Below, piece by piece: positions 17,394 through 26,506 of a stretch of 64,000 bases of DNA. The notes beneath the pieces were generated by a model. It made no database searches, was not told the DNA's origin, and worked only from the letters and a program-made list of their open reading frames with translations. Made by a program: the position numbers and the translations under genes. Origin of the DNA: Allobosea vaviloviae. Lineage in GTDB: Bacteria; Pseudomonadota; Alphaproteobacteria; Rhizobiales; Beijerinckiaceae. The stretch covers positions 1 through 64,000 of the forward strand of contig NZ_LGSZ01000032.1 in the NCBI RefSeq assembly GCF_001298265.1. Reading direction: 5' to 3'. How positions within the stretch are numbered: the stretch's first letter is position 1; every line of letters starts with the position of its first letter.

Positions 17394-18293
17394 CAGGCCT
17401 GCCGCCATGTCCGCGCGGATGTGACGCTTCAGGAACGCCACAACCGTTTTTATGCGTGGGGTGAACTGCAAATCCTGATGGACATTCACCCAGATGTCCC
17501 GGGTCGTCTTGGCCTCGCGTGGCAGCACGGGCACGAGCGGCGACCCTTCGTGTATCGCAAAGCGCGGCAACAGCACCAAGCCCATTCCTCCCAGAGCGGC
17601 GTTGAGCTGGGCTATCATGCTGTTTGAGTGAAATACGGCCGGCGCCTCCTCGACCACGTCACGCAGCCATCGCACGGCATCGACCTGAATGAGATCGTCG
17701 ATGTAGGTCACGAATTCGTGCCTGGCGAGATCCTGACAGGTTTCAGGCGTGCCCATGCGCGCGAGATACGCAGGCGCAGCGTAAAGGCCAAGCCCGAAGC
17801 TGCCTATCTGTTCGGATACGAGCCCCTGGCCCGGGGGCCGGAAGAAGCTCAGGAACAGGTCGGCTTCCCTTCGGTTGACGTGAATGACTTGCGGGGATGT
17901 CACGAGCTCCAGGGTCAATTCTGGCGCCGCTTCGCGCAGGGCACGAAGACGTGGCGCGATATAAAGCGACGCAATCCCTTCCATTGTAGCCAGCCTGACG
18001 ACCCCGGAGGCCGCGGCCTCCCCGCCTCCGAGCTCACCGCGGATGGCGATGACCGCGCTCTCCATTGTCTCGGCGTGAAGGAGCAGTCGGCCACCGAGAT
18101 CGTTGAGTCGAAACCCGATTCGACTGCGCTCGAAGACACCAGCGCCCAAGACGGTCTCCAGCTGCGCGATCCTGCGACTGACCGTGGAATGATCGACCCG
18201 CAACCTCCGGGCCGTTTGAGACAAGCTGCCCGAGCGAGCCAACTCGATGAATACGCGCAGGTCGTCCCAGTCGAGATGATCAAACGATCGCAT
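17388..18293 (-). CDS. LysR-family transcriptional regulator
   Basis: The 301-residue intact LysR protein has its HTH at about 8-66 (MRSFDHLDWDDLRVFIELARSG is its beginning; VSRRIAQLETVLGAGVFERS follows) and an effector domain of normal length. It ends six bases inside the peroxiredoxin-like gene and starts about 200 bases from the nitrilase gene, with which it is divergent. Position therefore points to the nitrilase-ABC operon as its target. Confidence 0.88.
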   Translation of the reverse strand: MRSFDHLDWDDLRVFIELARSGSLSQTARRLRVDHSTVSRRIAQLETVLGAGVFERSRIGFRLNDLGGRLLLHAETMESAVIAIRGELGGGEAAASGVVRLATMEGIASLYIAPRLRALREAAPELTLELVTSPQVIHVNRREADLFLSFFRPPGQGLVSEQIGSFGLGLYAAPAYLARMGTPETCQDLARHEFVTYIDDLIQVDAVRWLRDVVEEAPAVFHSNSMIAQLNAALGGMGLVLLPRFAIHEGSPLVPVLPREAKTTRDIWVNVHQDLQFTPRIKTVVAFLKRHIRADMAAGLL

Positions 18294-18494
18294 ATGCCGG
18301 CCTCGAGGTGCGCGAATTTACCGAGTTGGCCGCAGCTGCGGCGCTCGATGTCGGGCTCGACGCAAAAATCCTGCCGTCGAACGCAGCCCCTTCTCGCGAC
18401 CGAGTTTTGCAAGCGCCCTTGCAGCGATGCGCGCTGATCGGGTCCCGATGCACATGCTACGCCTCCGACAGCTTCAACAGAGGGACCTGGTGCC

Positions 18495-19565
18495 GTGAGC
18501 AGACTTCCGCGCTTTAAAGCGGCTGCCGTGCATGCCGCGCCGGTCTTCCTGGACAAGGCGGCCACGACGGAAAAAGCAATTTCCATTCTTCGGGAAGCGG
18601 CGCGCGCCGGTGCGGATCTCGTTGCTTTTCCCGAAACCTATATTCCCGCTTTCCCAGTCTGGGCGGCACTTTGGGCCCCGATTGAAAATCACGATCTCTT
18701 CTCCAGAATGGCCGAGGAGTCGGTCCTGATCGACGGGCCTGAAGTCGAGATGCTCCGCCGAGAGGCGCGAAGGCTCGGCGTTTTCGTTTCGATCGGCGTA
18801 AGCGAGCGCTCTCCTGTCAGCGTGGGCGGTCTATGGAACACCAACCTTCTCATTGGCGATGATGGACGCATTCTGGTCCACCATCGCAAACTCGTTCCGA
18901 CATTCTACGAGAAAATGGTCTGGGCTGCGGGTGACGGTGACGGCCTCAGGGTTGCCGATACGCGGATTGGCCGCTTGGGCGCCCTGATCTGCGGCGAGAA
19001 CACCAACCCCCTCGCCCGTTTTGCCTTGATGGCCCAGGGAGAACAGGTTCATATTTCAAGCTGGCCACCGATCTGGCCGACCCGCCGTCCAAGCGACGGC
19101 GGCAACTTCAACAACGTCGCGGCGAACCGCATCCGGGCGAGCGCGCATTCCTTCGAGGCCAAGGCCTTCGGGATCGTCACGGCTGGTTATATGGACAAGG
19201 CCATGCGCGATGCGCTCGTCGAGCGCGACAGTGGCGCGGCGCGCGTGCTCGATCTGACACCGCGTGCAGCCTCATTCTTCGTCGACCCGACGGGCGAGCA
19301 AATGGGCGATGCGCTGCAGGATGAGGAAGGCATCATCTACGCGGACATCGACATCCAACTCTGTGTCGAGCCGAAGCAGTTCCATGATGTCGTCGGATAT
19401 TACAATCGCTACGATATCTTCGACCTGACGGTACGCCGGACGCGGCAACAGCCGGCATCGTTTCGCGATGACGTTGCGGCGGAAGTCCGGCCGCCCCTTT
19501 CAGGAGAAAGCCCGGAGCCGATCGGAACGCCCGACCGGGTCAGCGTTCGGCACACTTTGTCCTGA
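18495..19565 (+). CDS. Nitrilase
   Basis: The 356-residue protein starts at a GTG. The carbon-nitrogen hydrolase triad is complete: Glu47 in FPETYIP, Lys132 in HHRKLVPTFYEK and Cys166 in LICGENTNPLARF. Length, the C-terminal extension beyond residue 310 and the CGEN-x-N-PLARF block fit true nitrilases (R-CN to acid plus ammonia) better than amidases. True nitrilases form helical oligomers. The substrate may be an aliphatic or arylaceto-nitrile. The gene is followed by an importer operon about 120 bases away, which suggests that a nitrile is taken up and used as nitrogen source. Confidence 0.88.
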   Translation: MSRLPRFKAAAVHAAPVFLDKAATTEKAISILREAARAGADLVAFPETYIPAFPVWAALWAPIENHDLFSRMAEESVLIDGPEVEMLRREARRLGVFVSIGVSERSPVSVGGLWNTNLLIGDDGRILVHHRKLVPTFYEKMVWAAGDGDGLRVADTRIGRLGALICGENTNPLARFALMAQGEQVHISSWPPIWPTRRPSDGGNFNNVAANRIRASAHSFEAKAFGIVTAGYMDKAMRDALVERDSGAARVLDLTPRAASFFVDPTGEQMGDALQDEEGIIYADIDIQLCVEPKQFHDVVGYYNRYDIFDLTVRRTRQQPASFRDDVAAEVRPPLSGESPEPIGTPDRVSVRHTLS

Positions 19566-19684
19566 ACGGGGTCGAGCCGCCGTTTTCGCACAGAGCCTTG
19601 CAGTTTTCCGCCTGTCGGAGCTCAGGATCATCGGCCTAGTCTCTAAACACAATCGCGACCATCCGTGTTCTTCAGGGGAATGCT

Positions 19685-21028
19685 ATGCGCACAAACTTTA
19701 CTGGAGATCATCGTATCGGGGCCTGCCGCTGCGGCGACAATCATGAGGCCGGCTTCTTTGCCGATGAGGGCGACGGACGTCCCGAGAATGCTGTCGAGCG
19801 TGCGACGAACCGAGCACTCATCGCCGGATTGTTCCCCGATCCGGTACAGAGACGCACCCTGCTGAAAGGTGTCGGCGCGGCAACGTTGCTCGCAGCTCTC
19901 TCGGACTTGCTTCCGGTCAGTACATTGCAAGCAATCGCGCAAGAGCGCGCGCAGCCGGAGAAGCGCGATATCAAGGTCGGATTCCTGCCGATCACCTGCG
20001 CGACCCCTCTCATCTTCGGGCTGGAGCGCGGCACGTTCGCGAAGAACGGTCTGAACGTTTCGTTGCAAAAGATTCCCGGCATCGCGCTCATTCGCGACAA
20101 GATGATCAACGGTGAACTCGATGTTTCACAGCAAGTCATGCCTGTCGCGCTGGCGACAAGTGCCGGCGTCGGCGGCAGCACGATTCCAACGAAGGTGCTG
20201 ACGATTCTCAACCAGCACGGCAATTCGCTTGTGTTGGCCATGAAGCATAAGGACAACCGCGATCCGAAGAATTGGAAGGGCTTTCGCTTCGCTATACCCT
20301 TCGAGCAGTCGCACCAAACACTTCAGCTGCGCTACTATTTGGCAGAAGCCGGCCTCGATCCGGACAAAGATGTGACGTACCGCGTGGTGCCTCCGTCCGA
20401 ATACGTCTCGAACCTGCGGGTCGATTCCATTGATGGCTTTTTCGGTGGTGAGCCTGGCGGTCAGCGCGCCGTCTATGAAGGCGCGGGCTTTATCCATTTG
20501 ATTTCCAAGGACATATGGGAAGGGCACCCCTGCTGCTCAGTGACGGCGACAGATGCCTGGATCAAGCAGCATCCCAACACCTTCATGGCGGTGTTCAGGT
20601 CAGTGATCGAAGCGGGGCTGTATGCTTCCGATCCAAAGAACCGCGCCGGAATGGCCAAGGTGCTGGCGCAGCCAACCTATCTGAACGCGCCCGAGACCGT
20701 CGTCGAGCAGGTCATCAGCGGCCGCTTCGCCGACGGGCTCGGCCACGTTCGGAATGTGCCCGATCGGGTCAATTTCGATCCGTTCCCACACTACTCCATG
20801 GCGGTCTGGCTCCTGACCCAGATGCGACGCTGGAACATGTTGAAGAACGACATCGATTTCAAAGCCTTGGCTCGCGAGGTGATGTTGGCGACCGATGCAC
20901 GCAAATATATGGCGGAACTGAATGTCGACGTTCCTCCTCCAGGCTTTCGCAAGGAAGTGATCATGGGCAAGGAGTTTGATTCAGATGCGCCGGACCAATA
21001 TATCAATACCCTGCCGCGGCGTGGCTGA
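19685..21028 (+). CDS. NrtA/CmpA-like ABC transporter substrate-binding protein
   Basis: The 447-residue protein has an unusual N-terminus with CRCGDNHEAGFF before a twin-arginine-like signal (DPVQRRTLLKGVGAATLLAAL). The binding fold follows: KVGFLPITCATPLIFGLERG, SQQVMPVALATSAG, FRFAIPFEQSHQTLQLRYYLA, DGFFGGEPGGQRAV. These blocks match the nitrate/bicarbonate/cyanate branch of binding proteins. It is a periplasmic receptor for a small ligand. Location directly after the nitrilase gene suggests a nitrile, cyanide-derived or cyanate ligand rather than nitrate; no nitrate or nitrite reductase gene is present in the window. Confidence 0.85.
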   Translation: MRTNFTGDHRIGACRCGDNHEAGFFADEGDGRPENAVERATNRALIAGLFPDPVQRRTLLKGVGAATLLAALSDLLPVSTLQAIAQERAQPEKRDIKVGFLPITCATPLIFGLERGTFAKNGLNVSLQKIPGIALIRDKMINGELDVSQQVMPVALATSAGVGGSTIPTKVLTILNQHGNSLVLAMKHKDNRDPKNWKGFRFAIPFEQSHQTLQLRYYLAEAGLDPDKDVTYRVVPPSEYVSNLRVDSIDGFFGGEPGGQRAVYEGAGFIHLISKDIWEGHPCCSVTATDAWIKQHPNTFMAVFRSVIEAGLYASDPKNRAGMAKVLAQPTYLNAPETVVEQVISGRFADGLGHVRNVPDRVNFDPFPHYSMAVWLLTQMRRWNMLKNDIDFKALAREVMLATDARKYMAELNVDVPPPGFRKEVIMGKEFDSDAPDQYINTLPRRG

Positions 21029-21902
21029 TGTGGCCAGCAGAGACCAGCTTCGGATACTTGCTGGCCGCCTGCTCGGCACATCGGCGGCAGCATCGTTCAT
21101 TCTGTTGATCTTATTGGTATTTGCCTGGCATCTCGGCACAATGGGGGGCTCCCAAACCGGCCCGGCCGTGGATTCAGAGTACGCCAAGCTCATTGGACAG
21201 GCGGCCGGGAGTCAGCCAGCCTCGGCGATTCCCTCCCCGACAGCAGTGATTGGTCGAGGCGTCGAGCTGGTGCGAGACGCATTCGACAGCCAAGGCCCAA
21301 ACGGCATCGGAATCGGGTGGCACCTCCTGCATTCGCTGGGCAGGGTCCTGCTTGGCTATGTCCTCGCGGTGCTTGTGGCTGTGCCACTTGGTTTCGCGAT
21401 CGGCCTCTCCCCGCGTCTTTACGGGGCGCTCAATCCATTCATTCAAGTTCTTCGACCGATATCCCCTCTCGCCTGGATGCCTCTTGCGCTTTACACCCTG
21501 AAAGATAGCGCCGCCTCGGCAATCTTCATCATCTTCATCTCCTCGATCTGGCCGATACTCATCAACACCGCGGCGGGCGCACTCGGCGTGCGCAGGGACT
21601 GGTTGAATGTCGCGAAGGTGCTCGGGCTCTCGCCCATCACGAAGCTGACGCGGATCGTGTTTCCGGCGGCTGTTCCAATGATCATGACGGGCATGCGCAT
21701 CTCAATCGGCGTGGCATGGTTCGTGATCGTCGCAGCCGAGATGGTGGTCGGGCAGAACGGCATCGGCTTCTTTATCTGGAACGAATGGAACAATTTGCAG
21801 ATCGCCAGCATGATCGTGGCCGTCGCCCTGATCGGCATCGTCGGTCTGAGCCTCGATCAGGCGCTGGCGTGGGCCGGGCAGCGCCTGAGCTTTCAGGAGT
21901 AG
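21021..21902 (+). CDS. NrtB-like ABC transporter permease
   Basis: The product is 293 residues if started at the GTG at 21021, which overlaps the previous gene by eight bases. An ATG at 20985 and a GTG at 21030 are alternatives. It is a multi-pass inner-membrane protein with TM1 in AASFILLILLVFAWHLG. The BPD_transp_1 coupling loop reads NVAKVLGLSPITKLTRIVFPAAVPMI, close to the EAA motif. The extra periplasmic stretch after TM1 (about 55 residues) is typical of NrtB/SsuC-like permeases. It should form a homodimer with the ATPase encoded next. Confidence 0.85.
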   Translation: MADVASRDQLRILAGRLLGTSAAASFILLILLVFAWHLGTMGGSQTGPAVDSEYAKLIGQAAGSQPASAIPSPTAVIGRGVELVRDAFDSQGPNGIGIGWHLLHSLGRVLLGYVLAVLVAVPLGFAIGLSPRLYGALNPFIQVLRPISPLAWMPLALYTLKDSAASAIFIIFISSIWPILINTAAGALGVRRDWLNVAKVLGLSPITKLTRIVFPAAVPMIMTGMRISIGVAWFVIVAAEMVVGQNGIGFFIWNEWNNLQIASMIVAVALIGIVGLSLDQALAWAGQRLSFQE

Positions 21903-21907
21903 GCGCA

Positions 21908-22696
21908 ATGGCGTTCCTGACTCTTCAAGACATCTCTATGCGGTTCGGCTCCCGGGAGCGGGGATTTCTGGCTCTCGACCGCGTTTCCCTGTCGGTCGCT
22001 GAAGGCGAATTCGTCACGCTGATAGGCCACTCCGGCTGCGGCAAGAGCACGCTGCTGAATCTCATCGCCGGCCTGATGGTTCCAAGCGCGGGCCGTATCA
22101 TGTGTGACGGCCGGGTCATCGACAGACCTGGTCCCGACCGCGGCGTCGTCTTCCAGAACCATTCCTTGCTGCCCTGGATGACCTGCTACGAGAATGTACT
22201 GCTCGGGGTACGGCAAGTCTTCGGAAAGACACTCTCGCCTGCCGAGCTCCGCGACAAAGTCGAGGCCTCACTGTCTCTTGTGCATCTCGACCACGCGATG
22301 GCCAAGTATCCGCATGAGATCTCCGGGGGCATGAAGCAACGTGTAGGCATCGCTCGCGCGCTGGCGATCGAGCCGCGCATTCTATTGATGGACGAACCAT
22401 TCGGCGCGCTCGACGCACTGACCCGTGCGAGCTTGCAGGATGAGCTTGCCAGAATCGTGGAGGCGACCCGCTCGACGGTGGTCATGGTGACCCACGACGT
22501 CGACGAAGCGCTGCTGTTGAGCGACCGGATCGTGATGATGACCAATGGTCCAGGCGCGCGTATCGGCGAAATCGCCTCAGTTGCCTTGCCACGACCGCGT
22601 GATCGCCTGGCGTTGGCGACCGATTCCGAATATGCGGATTGTCGCGCGAGATTGCTTCAGTTCTTGTACCTCAAACAGCGTCGCCAGGCGGCCTGA
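21908..22696 (+). CDS. NrtD/TauB-like ABC transporter ATP-binding protein
   Basis: The 262-residue ATPase has Walker A GHSGCGKST at about 38-46, a Q-loop in VVFQNHSLLPW, a signature ISGGMKQR (the variant usual in the nitrate/taurine importers), Walker B ILLMDEPFGALD and the H-loop VTHDVDEA. The start ATG lies five bases after the permease stop. It energises the importer formed with the preceding two genes. There is no regulatory substrate-binding fusion as found in NrtC. Confidence 0.9.
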   Translation: MAFLTLQDISMRFGSRERGFLALDRVSLSVAEGEFVTLIGHSGCGKSTLLNLIAGLMVPSAGRIMCDGRVIDRPGPDRGVVFQNHSLLPWMTCYENVLLGVRQVFGKTLSPAELRDKVEASLSLVHLDHAMAKYPHEISGGMKQRVGIARALAIEPRILLMDEPFGALDALTRASLQDELARIVEATRSTVVMVTHDVDEALLLSDRIVMMTNGPGARIGEIASVALPRPRDRLALATDSEYADCRARLLQFLYLKQRRQAA

Positions 22697-22846
22697 CGCG
22701 CAGCTGTCGACGGACGACGGTGGTCGATACCGGCTGAACCGTTGACTCGACGAAAAGTCTCCGAAGAACCCGATAGGCAATGAACGCGGTCCGCGATCAC
22801 CTTCGCCAAGGCGCCGTGAACCGTTTCCGCCGCCAAAACGCAATTT

Positions 22847-22883
22847 GCCTGCCCGAATTGCATGTCGGGCAATTCGGGCAGGC
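22847..22883. terminator. Strong hairpin between convergent operons
   Basis: Perfect 15-base arms GCCTGCCCGAATTGC (22847-22861) and GCAATTCGGGCAGGC (22869-22883) surround a 7-base loop. The hairpin lies between the ABC operon (ending 22696) and the minus-strand hydrolase gene (ending 22918). No T-run follows on either side, but its place and strength suit a bidirectional transcription barrier. Confidence 0.6.
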
Positions 22884-22917
22884 GATCCCCTTCAGAGCTG
22901 GAAATGCGGAGCCGCTG

Positions 22918-23916
22918 TTAGTTACGCGGCGTTTTGCGATCGAGGAAATCGCGCATCAAGCCCGCAATTTCGTCGCCCTTGTCCTCGAGAGCGAAATGCC
23001 CAGCGTCCAGGAGATGAAGTTCCGCGCCAGGCAGGTCCTTGAGATAGGCTTGCGCGCCCGCCGCCGGGAAAATCTTGTCATTCGCACCCCAGGTGATCAG
23101 CGTTGGCGGCTGATAGGTGCGGAAGAAGTTGTGGAACAGCGGGTATAGAGTGATGTTCGTTGCATAGTCCTTGAACAGATCCAGCATGATCTCATCTTTA
23201 CCAGGCTGATCGAGCAAAGCCTGGTCGTGGACCCAGGTGTCGGGAGAAACGCGGGTCGGATCGGCAACGCCGTCCAAGTACTGGAACTTTGTTGCTTCGA
23301 GCGTGAGACCAGCGCGCAGCGCCTCTCGGTTCGCCTTCGACCCATCGGCCCAGTACGCCTTGATCGGGTCCCAGAACGGGCTGAGGCCTTCATTATACGC
23401 ATTGCCGTTCTGGACCACGAGCGCGGTCACCTTTTCCGGATGCAGCAAAGCCAAGCGGTAGCCGACCGGAGCGCCATAGTCTTGAACATAGAGAGCATAG
23501 CGCTTGGCGCCGAGCTGAGTCAGGAGCCCATCGGTGAGCTCGGCAAAGTTGGCGAAACTGTAGGAGAAATTCTTCCGGTCGGGCACGGCGCTCTGCCCGA
23601 AGCCGGGATAATCAGGCGCGATCACGCGGTACTTGTCAGACAGCGCGGGGATCAGGTTCCTGAACATGAAGGACGACGTCGGAAACCCATGAAGAAGCAC
23701 GACGACGGGAGCGTCGACCGGGCCCGCCTCTCGGTAGAAGATGTCGGTGCCTTTCACCTTGATGGTGCGATAGTGGGTCACTGCCGCGGAGTTCACGGGC
23801 CTGACGTGAGCTGTCTGGCTCATGGCGGGAGCACTGCCACCTCCGGCAGCTGCACCAACCATGGCAAGCGCCACCGCGGGATGAGCAAGGCGGCGGAATA
23901 GCGGGGAACCAAACAT
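22918..23916 (-). CDS. Exported alpha/beta hydrolase with Asp nucleophile (paralogue of 1989-2963)
   Basis: The 332-residue protein has an N-terminal signal segment (residues about 8-30) and the same blocks as the hydrolase at 1989-2963: [40 protein letters not shown], the nucleophile elbow VQDYGAPVG with Asp146, and [11 protein letters not shown] with the catalytic His. It again has Tyr after the Asp. It is the last gene of a minus-strand series (27.1 to 22.9 kb) that includes azoreductase and carboxymuconolactone-decarboxylase-like genes. The substrate is not known. Confidence 0.85.
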   Translation of the reverse strand: MFGSPLFRRLAHPAVALAMVGAAAGGGSAPAMSQTAHVRPVNSAAVTHYRTIKVKGTDIFYREAGPVDAPVVVLLHGFPTSSFMFRNLIPALSDKYRVIAPDYPGFGQSAVPDRKNFSYSFANFAELTDGLLTQLGAKRYALYVQDYGAPVGYRLALLHPEKVTALVVQNGNAYNEGLSPFWDPIKAYWADGSKANREALRAGLTLEATKFQYLDGVADPTRVSPDTWVHDQALLDQPGKDEIMLDLFKDYATNITLYPLFHNFFRTYQPPTLITWGANDKIFPAAGAQAYLKDLPGAELHLLDAGHFALEDKGDEIAGLMRDFLDRKTPRN

Positions 23917-23934
23917 TGTTCTGCCTCTCTCGAT

Positions 23935-24597
23935 TCAGTGGGACGAGGTTGAGAGCGGGACCTGGCTGACGACAGCGTCCTCAGCCAATTGACGAGCGTT
24001 CGCCAGTGCGAGCGCGAATGCCGCTTCGGCGTCGGCATTGCGAAGCGTCGGCTGGAAGCGGAGTTCCTGGATTGCCGTGATCCCGACCTGACCCAGCCAC
24101 CATTTGAGGTAGGTCGAGTGAAAATCGCTGCCGAAACGCGGATCGACGTCAGGGGCGAACACGCCGCTGGTATAGGCGAGTGTTGCCGTCTTGCCCTTGA
24201 GCAGCCCGAAATACCCGCTGGCCGGATCAAAGCCAAAAAGGATTCCTGGCTGGTGGATAATGTCGATGTAGAGCTTCAGCCGATATGGAATTCCGCCATT
24301 CCACATCGGGACCGCGAACAAATACTCGTCCGCCGCCGCAAAGCGCCCGGCGATCTGACTGATCTGGCCCCATGCCGTCTGCTGCGTGTCATCAAGCGTA
24401 CCACCCTTGATGATCGTCAATTTTGCGTTGGAACTGTTGCCGTCGAATTCGGGCAGGTCTTCCTGCCACAGGTCGATGACGTCGATCTCGACATCCGGTC
24501 GACTTGCCTTGAGAGCCGAAAGGTAAGCTTCAGCGACCGCAACCGATCGTGAATCACTACCGCGCGGAGAGGCCTTGATGAAAAGCAGCTTGGTCAT
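23935..24597 (-). CDS. azoR: FMN-dependent NADH-azoreductase
   Basis: The 220-residue flavodoxin-like protein begins MTKLLFIKASPRGSDSRSV, the FMN phosphate-binding loop of the AzoR family. PMWNGGIPYRLKLYIDIIH, the flavin-ring contact region, and KTATLAYTSGVF follow, all typical of AzoR. The enzyme reduces quinones and azo compounds by a two-electron mechanism, with two NADH per azo bond. It lies 18 bases upstream of the hydrolase gene on the same strand, so the two are likely co-transcribed. Confidence 0.88.
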   Translation of the reverse strand: MTKLLFIKASPRGSDSRSVAVAEAYLSALKASRPDVEIDVIDLWQEDLPEFDGNSSNAKLTIIKGGTLDDTQQTAWGQISQIAGRFAAADEYLFAVPMWNGGIPYRLKLYIDIIHQPGILFGFDPASGYFGLLKGKTATLAYTSGVFAPDVDPRFGSDFHSTYLKWWLGQVGITAIQELRFQPTLRNADAEAAFALALANARQLAEDAVVSQVPLSTSSH

Positions 24598-24647
24598 TTT
24601 GCACCTGGAAGGTTAGCGCGTTGGCACCTTTGCCGACTGCCGATGTC

Positions 24648-25211
24648 TCAGTTCGGAAGGCGATCCTTGATCTTCGCGAGACCGGCCTGCGCGCAGACCT
24701 CATCCTTGTCTCCGCCGGGAGCGCCACCGACGCCGATGGCGGCAACGATCTCTCCGCGGGCCCTGATGGCGACGCCGCCAGCCAGGAGAATGACGTCGGG
24801 GAGGCTCGCCAGAGCAGACGCGTTCGGTGTGGTCCGGACCTTCTCGGTGAAGACGCCGAGTGCGTCGAAGGCGAAGATAGGGCCGAGCGTTGCGACGGTA
24901 TAAGCCTTGCGGAAGCTCGTGGTCTTCGTGTGGACCGTGCTGTGGTCGCCCTTCACGAACGCTCTCATCTCGCCGGCAGTGTCCACGACGGCGACGGAGA
25001 CTTTGTATCCGTTCGCCTCGCACGCCCTGAGGCTTTCCTGCGCGGCCTCGACCGCGAGGGAAAGCGGAAGGTTGTAGCCCTTCGACTGAACCTGGGCACT
25101 CGCGCCGATGGGCGCCAGGCTCAGGCCGGAGACGAAGGTCGAGGCGATCACCGCCTGTACGAACTTGCTTGCCCGAAGCTTGGGCAGGGCATGTGCTGGG
25201 AAGAAAGTCAT
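24648..25211 (-). CDS. Exported GlcG/HbpS-like haem-binding-family protein (DUF336)
   Basis: The product is 187 residues from the ATG at 25211 with AGAGG upstream. A signal region (SKFVQAVIASTFVSGLSLAPIGASAQ) precedes the DUF336 fold: ALxACEANGYKVSVAVVD-like block, TTSFRKAYTVATLG, then ILLAGGVAIRARGEIVAAIG and GGDKDEVCAQAGLAKI. HbpS, a relative, binds haem or degrades it, while GlcG-type members are of unknown role. The exported location differs from cytoplasmic GlcG. It belongs to the minus-strand detoxification series. Confidence 0.82.
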   Translation of the reverse strand: MTFFPAHALPKLRASKFVQAVIASTFVSGLSLAPIGASAQVQSKGYNLPLSLAVEAAQESLRACEANGYKVSVAVVDTAGEMRAFVKGDHSTVHTKTTSFRKAYTVATLGPIFAFDALGVFTEKVRTTPNASALASLPDVILLAGGVAIRARGEIVAAIGVGGAPGGDKDEVCAQAGLAKIKDRLPN

Positions 25212-25320
25212 GGTAAACCTCTCAATCATTGGGTTGATGGTTGCGTGGTCTAGGCAAACGAGATCGCCCCTTTGCGGACGCACTGGGGTCTAAAGGCGGG
25301 GTGGAGCGGGCCAGCCGGCT

Positions 25321-25968
25321 CTAACGCGGTGGAGATCGGCCCAAATCGTCGGGAGGTTGCTGTCGCAGAAGTCGAACTTCCGCCTCGAGCTCGGCTATCC
25401 GATTGTCGCGTTCGGCCAGCGCCCGGGCGACATCCGCGGCCTCGAACCGCTGCGGTATGTGCTGCGGGCGATTGAAATCGAAAGTCGCGACGTCAAACAG
25501 AATGACCTGCTCCGGGCGGGCCTTGTAGCCGACAGGCATGAGCGCATCGAGAAGTGCAGCGTCGCCCTCGACCACGCGCGCGCGGCCCCAGATCTTGACC
25601 CGGCGACGATGAGCGTAGTCGATCAGGAAGAGATAGGCCTTGGGGTTATCAGCCAGATTGCCAAGCGTGATGTACTGGCGGTTTCCGGAATAGTCCGCGA
25701 AACCAATGGTTGTCTCGTTGAGCACCTTGAGGAACCCCGCGGGACCACCGCGGTGCTGGATGTAGGGCTGCCCGTCAAGATTGGCCGTCGCGAAGAAGAT
25801 GCTGGTTTGATCTGCGATGAAATCTGCCAGATCAGGCGTGATTTTCGTTTGCCATGAACCGCCTTCCTCTTGCTTGGCGTAGGCACGACGCGAGCCCTTG
25901 CGTTCCTGGATGGCCTTGACGGTCGGAGAGAAGGCAAGGTCGCTTGGATAGCCGCTCAATCCGGTCAT
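25321..25968 (-). CDS. Pyridoxamine 5'-phosphate oxidase-family flavoprotein
   Basis: The product is 215 residues from the ATG at 25968; GGGAG sits six bases before it, whereas an ATG at 25974 would abut that site. The split-barrel flavin fold is seen in IFFATANLDGQPYIQHRGGPAGFL, LADNPKAYLFLIDYAHRRRVKIWGRARVV and PVGYKARPEQVILFDV. A C-terminal helix (ADVARALAERDNRIAELEAEVRLL) resembles a short coiled coil. Such proteins bind FMN or F420 and reduce small organics; the exact role is unknown. The start lies 11 bases after the stop of the DUF1348 gene. Confidence 0.82.
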   Translation of the reverse strand: MTGLSGYPSDLAFSPTVKAIQERKGSRRAYAKQEEGGSWQTKITPDLADFIADQTSIFFATANLDGQPYIQHRGGPAGFLKVLNETTIGFADYSGNRQYITLGNLADNPKAYLFLIDYAHRRRVKIWGRARVVEGDAALLDALMPVGYKARPEQVILFDVATFDFNRPQHIPQRFEAADVARALAERDNRIAELEAEVRLLRQQPPDDLGRSPPR

Positions 25969-25978
25969 CGTCATCTCC

Positions 25979-26443
25979 CTAGAGACCGAGTTCGGACAGG
26001 CTGGGATAGTCCGCCGGCCGCGGGCCGGATGCCCAAAGCAGCTTCCGATCCTTCTCTTCGATCGGGAGGTCATTGATGCTTGCCAGCCGGCGCGCCATCA
26101 GGCCGGCTTCGTCGAATTCCCAGTTCTCGTTGCCGTAGCTACGGAACCAGTTCCCCGCATCGTCGCACCACTCATATGCGAACCGCACGGCGATCCGGTT
26201 CTCGCCGAATGTCCACAGCTCCTTGACGAGCCGGTACTCCAGTTCGCGGTCCCACTTGCGCGTGAGGAAAGCCTCGATCGCGGCTCGTCCCGACAGGAAC
26301 TCGGACCTGTTGCGCCAGACGCTGTCGGGCGTATAGGCGAGCGCCACCTTCGCGGGATTCCGGGAATTCCAGCCGTCTTCCGCCATACGCACCTTTTGCG
26401 CCGCGGATTCAGCCGTGAAGGGGGGCAGTGGTGGTCGGCTCAT
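25979..26443 (-). CDS. NTF2-like protein, DUF1348 family
   Basis: The product is 154 residues from the ATG at 26443; the frame is open to 26470. It contains the DUF1348 pattern: [72 protein letters not shown]. These are cone-shaped NTF2-like proteins of about 150 residues, found widely in proteobacteria next to oxidoreductases. No catalytic residue is established. It is probably co-transcribed with the flavoprotein gene. Confidence 0.85.
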   Translation of the reverse strand: MSRPPLPPFTAESAAQKVRMAEDGWNSRNPAKVALAYTPDSVWRNRSEFLSGRAAIEAFLTRKWDRELEYRLVKELWTFGENRIAVRFAYEWCDDAGNWFRSYGNENWEFDEAGLMARRLASINDLPIEEKDRKLLWASGPRPADYPSLSELGL

Positions 26444-26506
26444 GGACAAGGATCCTCGCGGCACGGACAAGAAAGCCGCCGACGCAGAGCGTCGGCGGCG
26501 GGAGGG

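Noticed and set aside
18294..18494. Short frames between the LysR and nitrilase genes
   Set aside because: No family-like sequence; this is more likely the divergent promoter.
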